Source: Arenicola marina
Taxonomy: Eukaryota; Annelida; Polychaeta; Arenicolidae
Reading direction: 5' to 3'
Assembly (NCBI GenBank): GCA_964019135.1
Contig: OZ025261.1
Location: 27,388,029-27,452,028 of the forward strand
DNA length: 64,000 bases
In this document: one piece after another, positions 52,301 to 56,000 of the stretch
Position numbering within the stretch: position 1 is the first letter of the stretch
Layout: each line of letters begins with the position of its first letter
Program-made: the position numbers and the translations under genes
Notes under the pieces: model-generated
Database searches by the model: none
Told to the model about the DNA's origin: nothing
Seen by the model: only the letters and a program-made list of their open reading frames with translations

Positions 52301-53054
52301 CCTGAGGGTTGCCAAGGTCGCTCCCTGAAGGTTGCCGAGGTCGCTCCCTGAGGGTTGCCAAGGTCGCTCCCTGACGGTTGCCAAAGTCGCTCCCTGGGGG
52401 TTGCCAAGGTCGCTCCCTGAGGGTTGCCAAGGCCCTGAGGGTTGCCAAGGTCGCTCGGTGGTTCGAGCCCCGCTGTGGCCATGTCCGTGTGGTCGCAGGA
52501 TAAAGATCCCATGTCCTTCTTCGCAAAGAGGGGGGGGATACCCTCGGAGACATGGCTCCACTCTCCCTTCCTTCTCCCATTGACGCGATATGACCAAACG
52601 TGGTTACAGCGTCCTGAATAACCAAGCCACCTGAGCTCTGAGTCTCATGGGTCAGAATCGGCATATATTTTCTGTTCTGTGACATAAACTATCGAGAATC
52701 AACATTTGAAAGCAGTAAAATATCCTAATAGTAAGGTATATCAGAATTTTACCTTAAATTAGCAAATTATAAAATGTGATGAAACATGTCTTGTCACTTA
52801 ATGAAATTTTGATCTGATGATTTGCCTAATTTATTGTAGGCTATGGATATGTCTTTAGTCATGTCATGGAAGACACCTTGTGTATGTATGAAACAGAGGA
52901 AGTTTACTTCATTTGTCTAGATAGCTTCAAACAATTCCAAAAATGTGTTTCCTATTTGTAGATGAAGACAATCAAAAGGATCTACCACTTTCTGGGTCCC
53001 GAAGCCAAGGCAGCTGAGGAATGGGTCGAGACTATCCAGAATGCCATCCAATGA
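10324..53054 (+). CDS. SBF1: SET-binding factor / MTMR5-MTMR13 orthologue (DENN-GRAM-pseudophosphatase-C1-PH)
   Basis: Complete gene, 38 coding exons (listed separately), 6156 nt, 2051 residues; all 37 introns are GT..AG and all phases agree. Approximate domains: uDENN 1-133, cDENN 134-290, dDENN 350-445, SBF2 domain 570-800, GRAM 895-1015, myotubularin-like phosphatase 1130-1720, C1 1868-1918, PH 1949-2048. The protein follows human SBF1 and SBF2 exon by exon (MSRLADYF start, RFVDKVC, GDGREEG-type [14 protein letters not shown] loop) and is somewhat longer than human SBF1 (about 1890 residues), mainly from the C1 segment and linkers. The family's DENN module is known as a Rab21/Rab28 exchange factor, and its dead phosphatase binds active MTMR2-type enzymes at endosomal membranes. 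A single pre-duplication orthologue of both vertebrate genes is likely, so the symbol could equally be SBF2 or Sbf. Confidence 0.95.
11111..11510. mobile_element. Foldback element A in SBF intron 1
   Basis: The left arm 11111-11272 and the right arm 11367-11510 are near-perfect reverse complements: CCGTCCGAGAGCAG on the left against CTGCTCTCGGACGG on the right, continuing through GAAGACTCCACATATAT and GTGCTACTCGT. The loop is about 94 bases. No coding capacity, so this is a non-autonomous inverted-repeat element or remnant. Confidence 0.8.
11585..12185. mobile_element. Foldback element B in SBF intron 1
   Basis: Imperfect inverted repeat centred near 11885. Left-arm sequences such as ACGGTCCTTATC (11676 region), CTTCATACCTT and GATCTCCAGGCAGATGG reappear reverse-complemented at GATAAGGACCGT, AAGGTATGAAG and CCATCTGCCGGGAGATC. 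Both edges lie near copies of CTAGTCCTAGACTA (about 11528 and 12231), a possible shared terminal motif that also links it to element A. Confidence 0.7.
14276..14361 (+). CDS. SBF1: SBF exon 2 (uDENN)
   Basis: 86 nt, phase 1 to 0; acceptor TTGTTCCAG, donor GTGAGT. Encodes [18 protein letters not shown].. and CPFTPGLEM, the family's QRFPEKDW block. Confidence 0.95.
14862..15085. repeat. Direct duplication of about 111 bp in intron 2
   Basis: Two adjacent near-identical copies (14862-14973 and 14974-15085) beginning AACAAAATTAAGC and containing ACCATTTGCTTTACCTCTG, with a third start at about 15131. The surrounding 14460-15140 is pyrimidine-rich on the plus strand. Confidence 0.85.
15274..15531 (+). 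CDS. SBF1: SBF exon 3 (uDENN)
   Basis: 258 nt, phase 0 to 0. Encodes [32 protein letters not shown], an acidic insert (GDDLDDIED) and [18 protein letters not shown], all matching the SBF uDENN domain. Confidence 0.97.
16326..16428 (+). CDS. SBF1: SBF exon 4 (start of cDENN)
   Basis: 103 nt, phase 0 to 1. Encodes [20 protein letters not shown] and [13 protein letters not shown]; human counterpart NSLGLIYAI..IGNLLTC. Confidence 0.96.
16938..17042. mobile_element. Short inverted-repeat element (MITE-like) in intron 4
   Basis: Begins TACCGTATG and ends GTTTACGGTA, with the terminal block GGTGCGACTTATATA that is shared with the element at 21576-21645. Only about 105 bp, no coding capacity. Confidence 0.5.
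17185..17301 (+). CDS. SBF1: SBF exon 5 (cDENN)
   Basis: 117 nt, phase 1 to 1. Encodes [20 protein letters not shown] then VAMLFKHL, matching the family's [16 protein letters not shown]. Confidence 0.97.
17891..18023 (+). CDS. SBF1: SBF exon 6 (cDENN)
   Basis: 133 nt, phase 1 to 2. Encodes [20 protein letters not shown] and [10 protein letters not shown], the classic DENN core. The last 40 bases and the donor GTAAAC are the template of the array that follows. Confidence 0.97.
17975..18740 (+). repeat. 51-bp array copying the exon 6 / intron 6 border
   Basis: About 13 tandem copies of the last 40 or so bases of exon 6 plus the first 10 bases of intron 6 (GCCAGCCACGCCCTCACCGC, CCTCATGTACCCTCTC, AAATACAG, GTAAAC). 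Each copy keeps a GTAAAC donor, spaced 50-51 bp. The true donor is the first (18024). Reading on from it gives TAC AGG TAA, so use of any later donor would stop translation at once. Confidence 0.93.
18945..19053 (+). CDS. SBF1: SBF exon 7 (cDENN end)
   Basis: 109 nt, phase 2 to 0. Encodes [20 protein letters not shown] and FIAGVHSSL, close to human YVPILPAQLLEVLSTPTPF. Confidence 0.97.
19094..19245 (+). mobile_element. tRNA-derived SINE fragment in intron 7
   Basis: GTGGCCCAGTGGGTAGTGCG resembles a tRNA A-box head. The tail CCATGTCTTTCTTACCTAAC then GGGGGCTTACTCCCGGAGAC matches the body of the common SINE of this window. It is diverged and lacks the canonical 3' tail. Confidence 0.6.
19517..19630 (+). 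CDS. SBF1: SBF exon 8
   Basis: 114 nt, phase 0 to 0. Encodes [20 protein letters not shown], the highly conserved DENN-linker motif of the family (human [20 protein letters not shown]). Confidence 0.98.
19688..19895 (+). mobile_element. Two tandem tRNA-like SINE heads in intron 8
   Basis: 19688-19752 is a tRNA-like segment ending in GGTCGCGGGTTCCAACCCC (B-box-like). From 19753 the common SINE head GGCGCGATAGCTCAGTGGGC follows, with CACGTGGATCGGTGGGTCGC, then a diverged tail. Truncated. Confidence 0.65.
20079..20156 (+). CDS. SBF1: SBF exon 9
   Basis: 78 nt, phase 0. Encodes [20 protein letters not shown], matching the human DPELELADLAFPPP region. Confidence 0.93.
20157..20535. repeat. About 43-bp minisatellite at the start of intron 9
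   Basis: Nine or so copies of GTGACCAGGGGCCGTATTCA followed by TAAGCCCTACTTAAACCATTATA, beginning directly at the exon 9 donor. The copies do not include exon sequence. Confidence 0.9.
20699..20812 (+). CDS. SBF1: SBF exon 10 (dDENN)
   Basis: 114 nt, phase 0. Encodes [20 protein letters not shown] and [13 protein letters not shown], almost identical to human [20 protein letters not shown]. Confidence 0.98.
20984..21180 (+). mobile_element. 5'-truncated SINE in intron 10
   Basis: Starts GCACGTGGATCGGCGGTTCG and runs through the shared body (CCATGTCTTTCGCAAAGAG, GGGGTTACCACCGGGGACAT) to GCGTCCTGAATATACAACCA. It lacks the tRNA A-box head. Confidence 0.85.
21576..21645. mobile_element. Short GTGCGACTTATA inverted-repeat element in intron 10
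   Basis: Left end CGGTGTATAAGTCGCACC and right end GGTGCGACTTATATACG are inverted repeats around a GC-rich centre. Related to the element at 16938-17042. Only about 70 bp. Confidence 0.6.
21749..21877 (+). CDS. SBF1: SBF exon 11 (dDENN)
   Basis: 129 nt, phase 0. Encodes [20 protein letters not shown] and [17 protein letters not shown], as in human [14 protein letters not shown]. The donor is GTAGGA. Confidence 0.98.
21889..22360. mobile_element. Non-autonomous hAT-like element in intron 11 with 8-bp target duplication
   Basis: Perfect 11-bp terminal inverted repeats: AGGCTGTCCAG at 21889-21899 and CTGGACAGCCT at 22350-22360. The flanks 21881-21888 and 22361-22368 are both GGAATGGC, an 8-bp direct repeat as left by hAT transposases. 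The interior is rich in TCCTACTTTT repeats and has no transposase frame. The insertion begins only 3 bases downstream of the exon 11 border; the left target copy forms part of the donor GTAGGA. Confidence 0.8.
22441..22636 (+). mobile_element. 5'-truncated SINE in intron 11
   Basis: GCACGTGGATCGGTGGTTCG to GTCCTGAATATGCAACCAAC, same body as the other copies in the window, missing the A-box head. Confidence 0.85.
23095..23193 (+). CDS. SBF1: SBF exon 12
   Basis: 99 nt, phase 0. Encodes [20 protein letters not shown] and [11 protein letters not shown]; human counterpart [21 protein letters not shown]. Confidence 0.95.
23290..24105. repeat. 24-bp quasi-palindromic minisatellite in intron 12
   Basis: About 33 copies of GTTGACTCGAGTTAAC plus ACTTGGAA (24 bp, with some 23-bp units lacking one G). 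The first 16 bases are a palindrome apart from one base pair, which would be a G-U wobble in RNA. The array contains no exon sequence. Long frames on both strands here are repeat artefacts. Confidence 0.96.
24408..24562 (+). CDS. SBF1: SBF exon 13
   Basis: 155 nt, phase 0 to 2. Encodes [40 protein letters not shown]; human counterpart ENPYPAVAMHKVQRPGE..FPRLDEGTVQWIVDQ. Confidence 0.96.
24790..24955 (+). CDS. SBF1: SBF exon 14 (start of SBF2 domain)
   Basis: 166 nt, phase 2 to 0. Encodes [39 protein letters not shown]. The donor GTCTGT is unusual, lacking the common A at +3 and +4. Confidence 0.95.
25003..25260 (+). repeat. About 30-bp array in intron 14 resembling the exon 14 donor
   Basis: Eight or so copies of GACGCCATCAAGGTCATG plus TTTTACATTATT. 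The GACGCC..CAAGGTC part resembles the exon 14 / intron 14 border (GACGCCCGCAAG, GTC), so this is probably another border-derived array, more diverged than the others. Confidence 0.75.
25308..25457 (+). CDS. SBF1: SBF exon 15 (SBF2 domain)
   Basis: 150 nt, phase 0. Encodes [40 protein letters not shown], matching human [20 protein letters not shown]. Confidence 0.98.
25790..25855 (+). mobile_element. tRNA-like SINE head fragment in intron 15
   Basis: GGCATCCCTGGTTTAGTGG and TTAGCGCACTAGATTGCAGA resemble a tRNA 5' half with an A box. No body or tail follows before exon 16. Confidence 0.45.
25879..25947 (+). CDS. SBF1: SBF exon 16 (SBF2 domain)
   Basis: 69 nt, phase 0. Encodes [20 protein letters not shown] then FCR; human counterpart [19 protein letters not shown]. 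Confidence 0.97.
26250..26516 (+). repeat. 65-bp array copying the intron 16 acceptor and exon 17 start
   Basis: Polypyrimidine tract plus CTTACAG plus the first 25 or so bases of exon 17 (AAGCTGTGCACGGGCGTGCT) in tandem. The AG positions are 26268, 26321, 26386, 26451 and the true one 26516, so spacing is 53 and then 65, 65, 65. Because 65 is not a multiple of 3, using an upstream AG would shift the frame. Confidence 0.92.
26517..26699 (+). CDS. SBF1: SBF exon 17 (SBF2 domain)
   Basis: 183 nt, phase 0. Encodes [20 protein letters not shown] and [19 protein letters not shown]. Only the copy after 26516 continues into the full exon, so it is the genuine start. Confidence 0.97.
27206..27343 (+). 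CDS. SBF1: SBF exon 18 (SBF2 domain)
   Basis: 138 nt, phase 0. Encodes [20 protein letters not shown] and [16 protein letters not shown]; the end matches human SALDVASEQ. Confidence 0.93.
27888..28084 (+). CDS. SBF1: SBF exon 19 (SBF2 domain)
   Basis: 197 nt, phase 0 to 2. Encodes [40 protein letters not shown] and SSNVTN. Human counterpart [32 protein letters not shown]. Confidence 0.97.
28085..28690 (+). repeat. 31-bp array copying the exon 19 donor, with an extra exon fragment inside
   Basis: Nearly 20 copies of CACATCACAAACAG, GTAGTCTAACCAGTGGT, derived from the exon 19 end (GTCACAAACAG, GTAGTC). At about 28237-28309 lies a longer copy of the last 70 or so bases of exon 19 (TCCAAACACATGCACGAACC through AACGTCACAAACAG). 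True donor is 28085. Confidence 0.93.
28730..29034. repeat. About 35-bp degenerate repeat in intron 19
   Basis: Eight or so diverged copies of a unit like GTTTACCACCCTAGAGAGCT plus ATGATTGCAGT, between the donor array and the acceptor array of the same intron. Confidence 0.85.
29035..29810 (+). repeat. 105/111-bp array copying the intron 19 acceptor and exon 20 start, with TTAGGG runs
   Basis: Seven upstream copies of the acceptor (CGCTTTCCGCCCCGCAG) plus the first 40 or so bases of exon 20 (TATGGCAGAGAGCGACAGTT). AG positions are 29057, 29162, 29267, 29372, 29483, 29594, 29705 and the true one 29810. Spacing is 105, or 111 where one extra TTAGGG is present. Every copy leaves the exon at GAGAGCGGGTTAGGG and meets an in-frame TGA (CCCTGTTGA) before the next copy. 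Confidence 0.95.
29811..29977 (+). CDS. SBF1: SBF exon 20
   Basis: 167 nt, phase 2 to 1. Encodes [40 protein letters not shown] and LKALHQMVP; human counterpart [22 protein letters not shown]. It is the only copy that continues past GAGAGC into coding sequence. Confidence 0.97.
30479..30552 (+). CDS. SBF1: SBF exon 21 (start of GRAM)
   Basis: 74 nt, phase 1 to 0. Encodes [20 protein letters not shown] and PIQK; human counterpart [24 protein letters not shown]. Confidence 0.98.
31002..31197 (+). CDS. SBF1: SBF exon 22 (GRAM)
   Basis: 196 nt, phase 0 to 1. Encodes [59 protein letters not shown], the signature GRAM core of MTMR5/13. Confidence 0.98.
31270..33690. repeat. 29-bp minisatellite in intron 22, about 83 copies
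   Basis: Unit CATACATCTGTAAATAGCAC plus TAGAATTCC (29 bp), with variants GTACTAGAATCCC, AACAATAG and CATGCATCTG. Variant order repeats at 812 bp (28 units), for example AACAATAG at 32271 and 33083 and CATACATTTG at 32401 and 33213, so a large block was duplicated. Contains no exon sequence. Confidence 0.97.
33889..34022 (+). CDS. SBF1: SBF exon 23 (GRAM)
   Basis: 134 nt, phase 1 to 0. Encodes [20 protein letters not shown] and [14 protein letters not shown]; human counterpart SFPVAALTKEKRISV..LQDGLQLRSCTFQ. Confidence 0.97.
34023..34110 (+). repeat. 35-bp donor copies after exon 23
   Basis: Two extra copies of the exon 23 end (GGCTTCAGCTCAGATCTAAT, ACATTCCAG) each followed by GTCAGT. The true donor is 34023. 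A shorter fragment follows to about 34110. Confidence 0.9.
34331..34606 (+). repeat. Exact 30-bp ladder of acceptors before exon 24
   Basis: Ten AG acceptors at 34336, 34366, 34396 and so on every 30 bp to 34606. Each unit is TTGATGAGGCTCGCC (exon 24 start) plus CTCTGGTTGTTTCAG (acceptor). In the exon frame a unit reads [10 protein letters not shown] or [10 protein letters not shown] without stops from 34427 on; the two units before that have TAG (CTC TAG). Seven acceptors (34426 to 34606) are therefore frame-compatible. Confidence 0.93.
34607..34782 (+). CDS. SBF1: SBF exon 24 (end of GRAM)
   Basis: 176 nt, phase 0 to 2. Encodes [20 protein letters not shown] and [16 protein letters not shown]; human counterpart LLKMAFDEEVGSD..KLRYPPDIRATFAFT. 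The start at the last acceptor gives the family length; earlier acceptors would add decapeptides. Confidence 0.96.
35150..35554 (+). CDS. SBF1: SBF exon 25 (linker and start of myotubularin domain)
   Basis: 405 nt, phase 2 to 2. Encodes [20 protein letters not shown], a histidine and proline-rich linker ([11 protein letters not shown]), an acidic patch, then [20 protein letters not shown]. Human counterpart ERACCRDYQRLGLGTLSS. Confidence 0.97.
35589..35812 (+). mobile_element. SINE in intron 25
   Basis: Head GGGCTTAGTGGGCTAGAGCG, B-box-like GGTTCGAGCC, body CCCATGTCCTTCTTCGCAAA and GGAGTTACCCC, ending GCGTCCTGAATAT. Slightly diverged and lacking the last tail bases. Confidence 0.85.
36065..36145 (+). 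CDS. SBF1: SBF exon 26 (myotubularin domain)
   Basis: 81 nt, phase 2 to 2. Encodes [20 protein letters not shown] and RSHRQY; human counterpart [28 protein letters not shown]. Confidence 0.96.
36598..36853 (+). mobile_element. Full-length tRNA-derived SINE in intron 26
   Basis: Complete copy: head GGCGCGATAGCTCAGTGGGT (A box), B-box-like GGTTCGAGCTCC, body CCATGTCCTTCTTCGCAAAG, 3' end GCGTCCTGAATATACAACCA and CAAC-type tail. Flanked by a short possible target duplication CATTTCA. Confidence 0.9.
36878..36993 (+). CDS. SBF1: SBF exon 27 (myotubularin domain)
   Basis: 116 nt, phase 2 to 1. Encodes [20 protein letters not shown] and [18 protein letters not shown]; human counterpart [27 protein letters not shown]. 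Confidence 0.97.
37683..37736 (+). CDS. SBF1: SBF exon 28, 54-nt possible cassette exon
   Basis: 54 nt, phase 1 to 1, acceptor AAACAG and donor GTAGGC. Encodes [19 protein letters not shown] do not recall this segment in human SBF1, and skipping it leaves the frame intact, so it may be alternatively spliced or lineage-specific. Confidence 0.75.
37737..37925. repeat. 10/20-bp array after exon 28
   Basis: Tandem CCGGTACTGCCCCGGTAGCT-type units starting a few bases after the exon 28 donor. No exon copy is obvious. Confidence 0.9.
38335..38455 (+). mobile_element. Second type of tRNA-like SINE fragment in intron 28
   Basis: CCCCCTAGTTCAGTCGGTAG begins like a tRNA A-box head, but the body (CACCCTATTATAGTCGATCG) differs from the common SINE of the window. 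Boundaries uncertain. Confidence 0.45.
38640..38970. repeat. AT-rich about 20-bp repeat in intron 28
   Basis: Degenerate copies of AAGAATTTATTATAAGACTG and AATTCATTCACAAAACTTATT-type units. Confidence 0.88.
39370..39770. repeat. TTTACATATCACAGA / GATATCACA repeats in intron 28
   Basis: About 25 diverged copies of a 15-19-bp unit around CATATCACA, passing from TTTACATATCACAGAT to ACTGATATCACATATCAC. Confidence 0.9.
39983..40273 (+). CDS. SBF1: SBF exon 29 (myotubularin domain linker)
   Basis: 291 nt, phase 1 to 1. Encodes [20 protein letters not shown] (human SSSLEQEKYLQAV) then a lineage-specific serine and leucine-rich linker ending RSSGGKAK. The donor GTAAGG at 40274 was chosen because its phase joins exon 30. 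Confidence 0.9.
40274..43028 (+). other. SBF intron 29 (2.8 kb)
   Basis: C-rich at the start (40430-40490), then AT-rich unique DNA. No exon, SINE or tandem array that I can support between 40500 and 42960. Confidence 0.6.
43029..43204 (+). CDS. SBF1: SBF exon 30 (myotubularin domain)
   Basis: 176 nt, phase 1 to 0. Encodes [20 protein letters not shown] and [13 protein letters not shown]; human counterpart AALYILGDKAQLK. The donor after AAG (GTCAGT) was preferred to GTCAAG four codons earlier because it restores the family's LKG junction. Confidence 0.93.
43205..43789 (+). other. SBF intron 30
   Basis: AT-rich, with short GGTCAAGGTC repeats at the donor side (43205-43225). Nothing else recognisable. 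Confidence 0.5.
43790..44065 (+). CDS. SBF1: SBF exon 31 (dead phosphatase loop)
   Basis: 276 nt, phase 0. Encodes [54 protein letters not shown] and ends [12 protein letters not shown]. Active myotubularins have HCSDGWDRT here; catalytic Cys and Arg are replaced (L and F), as in human SBF1 (LEDGWDITTQ), so the domain is a pseudophosphatase. Confidence 0.98.
44066..45660 (+). repeat. 90-112-bp array copying the exon 31 donor, G-rich
   Basis: Fifteen extra copies of the last 50 or so bases of exon 31 (TCCTCGGTCATGGTGTGTCT, GGACGGATGGGACTTCACC, ACCCAG) followed by GTCAGT, GTCGGG or GTCATG and a G-rich spacer with runs of 5 to 14 G. Block order repeats at about 717 bp (for example 44290-44680 against 45010-45400). 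The first extra donor lies 108 bp after the true one and in frame. Confidence 0.95.
45949..46134 (+). CDS. SBF1: SBF exon 32 (myotubularin domain)
   Basis: 186 nt, phase 0. Encodes [53 protein letters not shown]. Human [17 protein letters not shown]. Acceptor follows a C run (CCCCCCAG). Confidence 0.98.
46140..46450. repeat. Short repeat in intron 32 rich in TGACGTCA
   Basis: Diverged 10-20-bp units such as GTGACGTCATGCCTTGTGAT and GGCGTGCCTTGTGATGG. At least half a dozen TGACGTCA palindromes (CREB/ATF full sites) lie within 310 bp. Confidence 0.88.
46788..47141 (+). CDS. SBF1: SBF exon 33 (myotubularin domain)
   Basis: 354 nt, phase 0. Encodes [40 protein letters not shown], a glycine-rich insert, then [20 protein letters not shown]. 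Human [20 protein letters not shown]. Confidence 0.98.
47776..48039 (+). mobile_element. Full-length SINE in intron 33
   Basis: GGCCCGGTAGCTCAGTGGGT head, GGTTCGCGCCCCGC, CCATGTCCTTCTTCGCAATG, GCGTCCTGAATATACAACCA and a CCAACCAACC tail. Flanked by short GTGTAC repeats. Confidence 0.92.
48079..48315 (+). CDS. SBF1: SBF exon 34 (end of myotubularin domain)
   Basis: 237 nt, phase 0. Encodes [20 protein letters not shown] and [17 protein letters not shown]; human counterpart [22 protein letters not shown]. Confidence 0.97.
48720..48960. repeat. 23-bp AT-rich repeat in intron 34
   Basis: About ten diverged copies of AACTAATTGAAATTTTGAGT plus AGA. Confidence 0.85.
49072..49325 (+). mobile_element. 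SINE in intron 34 with 15-bp target duplication
   Basis: Full copy (CCGATAGCTCAGTCGGTTAG head to CGTCCTGAATATACAGCCA). The flanks 49057-49071 and 49326-49340 are both TCATGGTGATGCTTC, a clear target-site duplication, which proves retroposition and fixes the boundaries. Confidence 0.93.
49308..50213 (+). repeat. Exact 137-bp array of SINE tail + acceptor + exon 35 start
   Basis: Six extra copies of a 137-bp unit: last bases of the SINE (CTTAATATACGGCC), its target copy, intron 3' end, CTATCTACAG and the first 55 or so bases of exon 35 (ATCCAGCGCCTGGAGCAAGA through GTGTCC). AG positions are 49391, 49528, 49665, 49802, 49939, 50076 and the true one 50213. Each copy then has an in-frame TAA (CCGTTACAGTAA), so upstream acceptors would truncate the protein. 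Confidence 0.95.
50214..50517 (+). CDS. SBF1: SBF exon 35 (coiled coil and first half of C1)
   Basis: 304 nt, phase 0 to 1. Encodes [20 protein letters not shown] (human [20 protein letters not shown]), then a helical region, then [20 protein letters not shown], the start of a C1 zinc domain not present in human SBF1 as I recall it. Confidence 0.96.
50518..50945 (+). repeat. 92-bp array copying the exon 35 donor
   Basis: Four extra copies of TGTGGGGGCTGCTCAAGGCA (end of exon 35) plus GTCAGTG and intron sequence (GCGCCATCTACTGGCTCCTA). Donor positions after 50517 are about 50609, 50701, 50793 and 50885. Reading through the true donor meets TAG (GGC TCC TAG). Confidence 0.93.
51584..51739 (+). 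CDS. SBF1: SBF exon 36 (second half of C1)
   Basis: 156 nt, phase 1 to 1. Encodes [20 protein letters not shown] and NCTRLQP, completing the C1 pattern, then a serine-rich linker [16 protein letters not shown]. Confidence 0.96.
51987..52213 (+). CDS. SBF1: SBF exon 37 (PH domain)
   Basis: 227 nt, phase 1 to 0. Encodes [54 protein letters not shown]; human counterpart [33 protein letters not shown]. Confidence 0.98.
52214..52455. repeat. 23-bp array at the start of intron 37
   Basis: About ten copies of AAGGTCGCTCCCTGAGGGTT plus GCC, beginning near the donor and running directly into a 5'-truncated SINE. Confidence 0.92.
52453..52640 (+). mobile_element. 5'-truncated SINE in intron 37
   Basis: Starts at GCTCGGTGGTTCGAGCCCCG, immediately continuous with the 23-bp array (GGTCGCTC shared), and runs to GCGTCCTGAATAACCA. 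The head was lost where the array joins. Confidence 0.85.
52962..53054 (+). CDS. SBF1: SBF exon 38 (end of PH domain, stop)
   Basis: 93 nt including TGA at 53052-53054. Encodes [20 protein letters not shown] and [10 protein letters not shown]; human counterpart [31 protein letters not shown]. Confidence 0.97.
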   Translation: MKTIKRIYHFLGPEAKAAEEWVETIQNAIQ

Positions 53055-56000
53055 TCCAGAACATGGAGCATCCAGACCACGCCATCATGTCATCGGGATC
53101 AGAAGGCTGCGCCTGCTGAACTCGCTAGTTGGACATTGGTCATAGGGTTACGAGATCGGGATCAAATCGGATTGGGACGCTGATCCAGAAGGGAAAGTAT
53201 GTGGATAATCCAGGATAAGAATATATACTGCCCAGTGATACTCTTCCGGATTAGATCCGGGTCAGACGGATGAGTCTGGATCCAAGAGATGTCGGTAGCA
53301 CCTGGTCCACAGCGCACACGAGGGGGGACTGATCCAGACAGGAGCGGCAGCCGCCGGGGATTCCCGTCCTCCATCCGGAGCGACGGGGTCTGAGTCCCGG
53401 GGTCACATCCGGGCTCTGCGACGCCCGACCAACAAGGATTCACAAAGTCAATGATGCAGTTTCGCCCTCTCCCCTCGCTGGAGATGTTTCGTCTGTTATC
53501 AGTCGTGTTTTTCTTAAGTTTGTGCACAAACTGTAGATGAGCGGACGCTTTGTGGCGTCTCGGTAGGTTGTGTACGCCGTACGCTTTGTATGATACGCTG
53601 TACACAAATCGCTGTACACAATACGCTGTACACAATACGTTGTACACAATACAGTGTGCGCAGCAGGCTGTAAACAAATCGCGGTAAACGACTGGCTGTA
53701 CACAACTCTATACGCAACTTACTGTACACAACCGGCTTTATTTGACTGCCTTCAGAGCAAAAGTGAGGGAGAGAAAGAGAGATTGATAGTGAGAGAGATT
53801 GGGACAGTAAGACAGAGAAAAAGAAGTAGAGAGAGAGAGAGGCACGGAGAGTAAGACAAGAGTGAGAGATATATCGTTGATATAACGGGGGGTGTGTTAC
53901 ACCTTCCATAATACCATGACCTTGATGTGAATATAACAATAGTGTGACTCGTTTGGTTCGCGTATCGTCACCTTATCGAGGGACACACTCACGGTGTGAT
54001 TTACCACACTGAGTAGGTCTGTGATTTAGCGATAGTCTCAGAGTGCTCGGTGGAGAGACTTAGTCAGAATAGCGAGTGTAGAATCAAACACGTAGATTCC
54101 CCGGTGTTTTAGTTCGCACTAGACTCGCCAGGGGCTGTATATTGCCTTCAGCACGGCGTCGCTTTCCGTGTTTTTTTTTCTCTCTTTTTATTTGTTCATG
54201 TACCCACTTTTAGATGTAGAGTTGTTCACGGAGGAGCCGCTAGGGGTCGGGGGGCGTGTATTGCGTAGATTCTCCGCGAGACGGCGCCACCGTATCCTCA
54301 AGTTTTCTTCCACGTCATGATGTATTAGCTCATTGAATGCCTGGCGTATTTCGTTTAGCGACGATGCTTGTCCTGTGGCGAATGAGCAACCATGTAATGT
54401 TATGACACCAATCTATGGATGGCTGTCGCGGCCCGGGATCTCCGCTAGGTGGCGCCCTCCTGTGTGCGGCGCTGGGTCACTTCCGGTCCTGTGTAGATTT
54501 CAGGGTAAGGGTATGTACGTAGGGGTCGTCATGACAACGGCCGTGTAGCCGGGATGTGTGGATCACCTTCGGACTTCAAACAGAAAGCGATAGAGAGACG
54601 TCTGGAATCTTCCTGAATATCCTGACACGGAGGATTTTACTCGTTGATACAAATACAGTTACTGACCAATATTGCCTTATGAAGTATAGTGTGAGCTCAT
54701 GTTAATGGAGTATGCCTATCCCGTACGAGTCAAAATGGGCACCATCACTGAAATGCCCGGTGGCAGAGGTAGAATCGATATTTCGGTACTAGACTTTCGA
54801 AGGACTTTTCCTGGCCTTTTTGGAAAACGTGGTTCAGAATGCAGATTAGAACTTAAAAAGAGGCAAATACCAGGCGATTTCCAAAATGTGACTACTCTTC
54901 TCACCGGAGGTCGGTATAGAGTTACCCTGCACGTGGCTCACGCGTAGAGAGATGAGCATAGGAAGGGTTTGTGGAAGCAGCAAACGGGTTATGTTATGGT
55001 GAGCCCTGTATGGACGGACATTGGTGGATGTCATGGTTGAGTTCGGTAACGGGCAAACGTGCATAAATTGAAAGCGATTCACTCTCGAAACAGAAGTAAC
55101 TTCGGCTTTTTGGCAAGTAGACACTTTTAAATATCGGCTTTACGTCAAGTTCATCGTTCATCTGGTCGAGTCTGTTCCTAAGCTCATAATATCGTAAGAT
55201 CCACCAAGTGTTGTGACCCCCCCCCTCCCCCCCCCCCCCCCCACAACCCAACCTCCTCCCCCACCCCCCGTCAGTGCAGTGTGGGTCAGAACCGGCTGTA
55301 TACGTGTCCAGAATGAGTTTCTGTCTTTGACGTCAATTTCATTTGCTTGACTTGGGTAGGAGAAGAACCACTTGCAGCGTCACTCCGCCATAGGTTAACC
55401 AACAGTGACCATTGGGTCTATTGCGTATCGTCAGTCCCTATCATAGTAGTGGTGGCTACATGGTTGTGACGTCATGTCCGGTGGGCGTGGGGTCGAAGGG
55501 TATACACCACAAACTATTAAGAGCCCACGCGTTCGGCGCATCTGACGCATGTCTTCAGGCATGTGGCGGTTCTGTTGAGGACGCCAACCGTACACAGCCA
55601 AGGAAAACTTCTGCAATAATATTGGTGTCTCTGCAGGGATTATGATAAGCAAAATGGGCGGAGCTGTATGTGGGGGAGAGGGTATTTTGCGGATAGCAGG
55701 TTCAGGATAGTCGGGCGGGGGGGGGGGGCTCATTTGTCCAGCGCGTGTGAAACTATGAAAGGTTATTTTCTATAGGCTTTTTTACGCAATCATATGAGGC
55801 TAAGTCAATTCCCCATTGTATATAACACTGTTATATATATATATATCTATATATCTATATATGGCTGTGTGTGTGAGTGTGGATGCTAGCATTCCAGGCG
55901 ATTTCACTTCACTCAGGCAGCGTGTGCGTAGGTCCCACAGTGTACGTGTGACGCCACGACAACTAACTTCACAGCTTCTACTACACATCTAACGTCCCAT

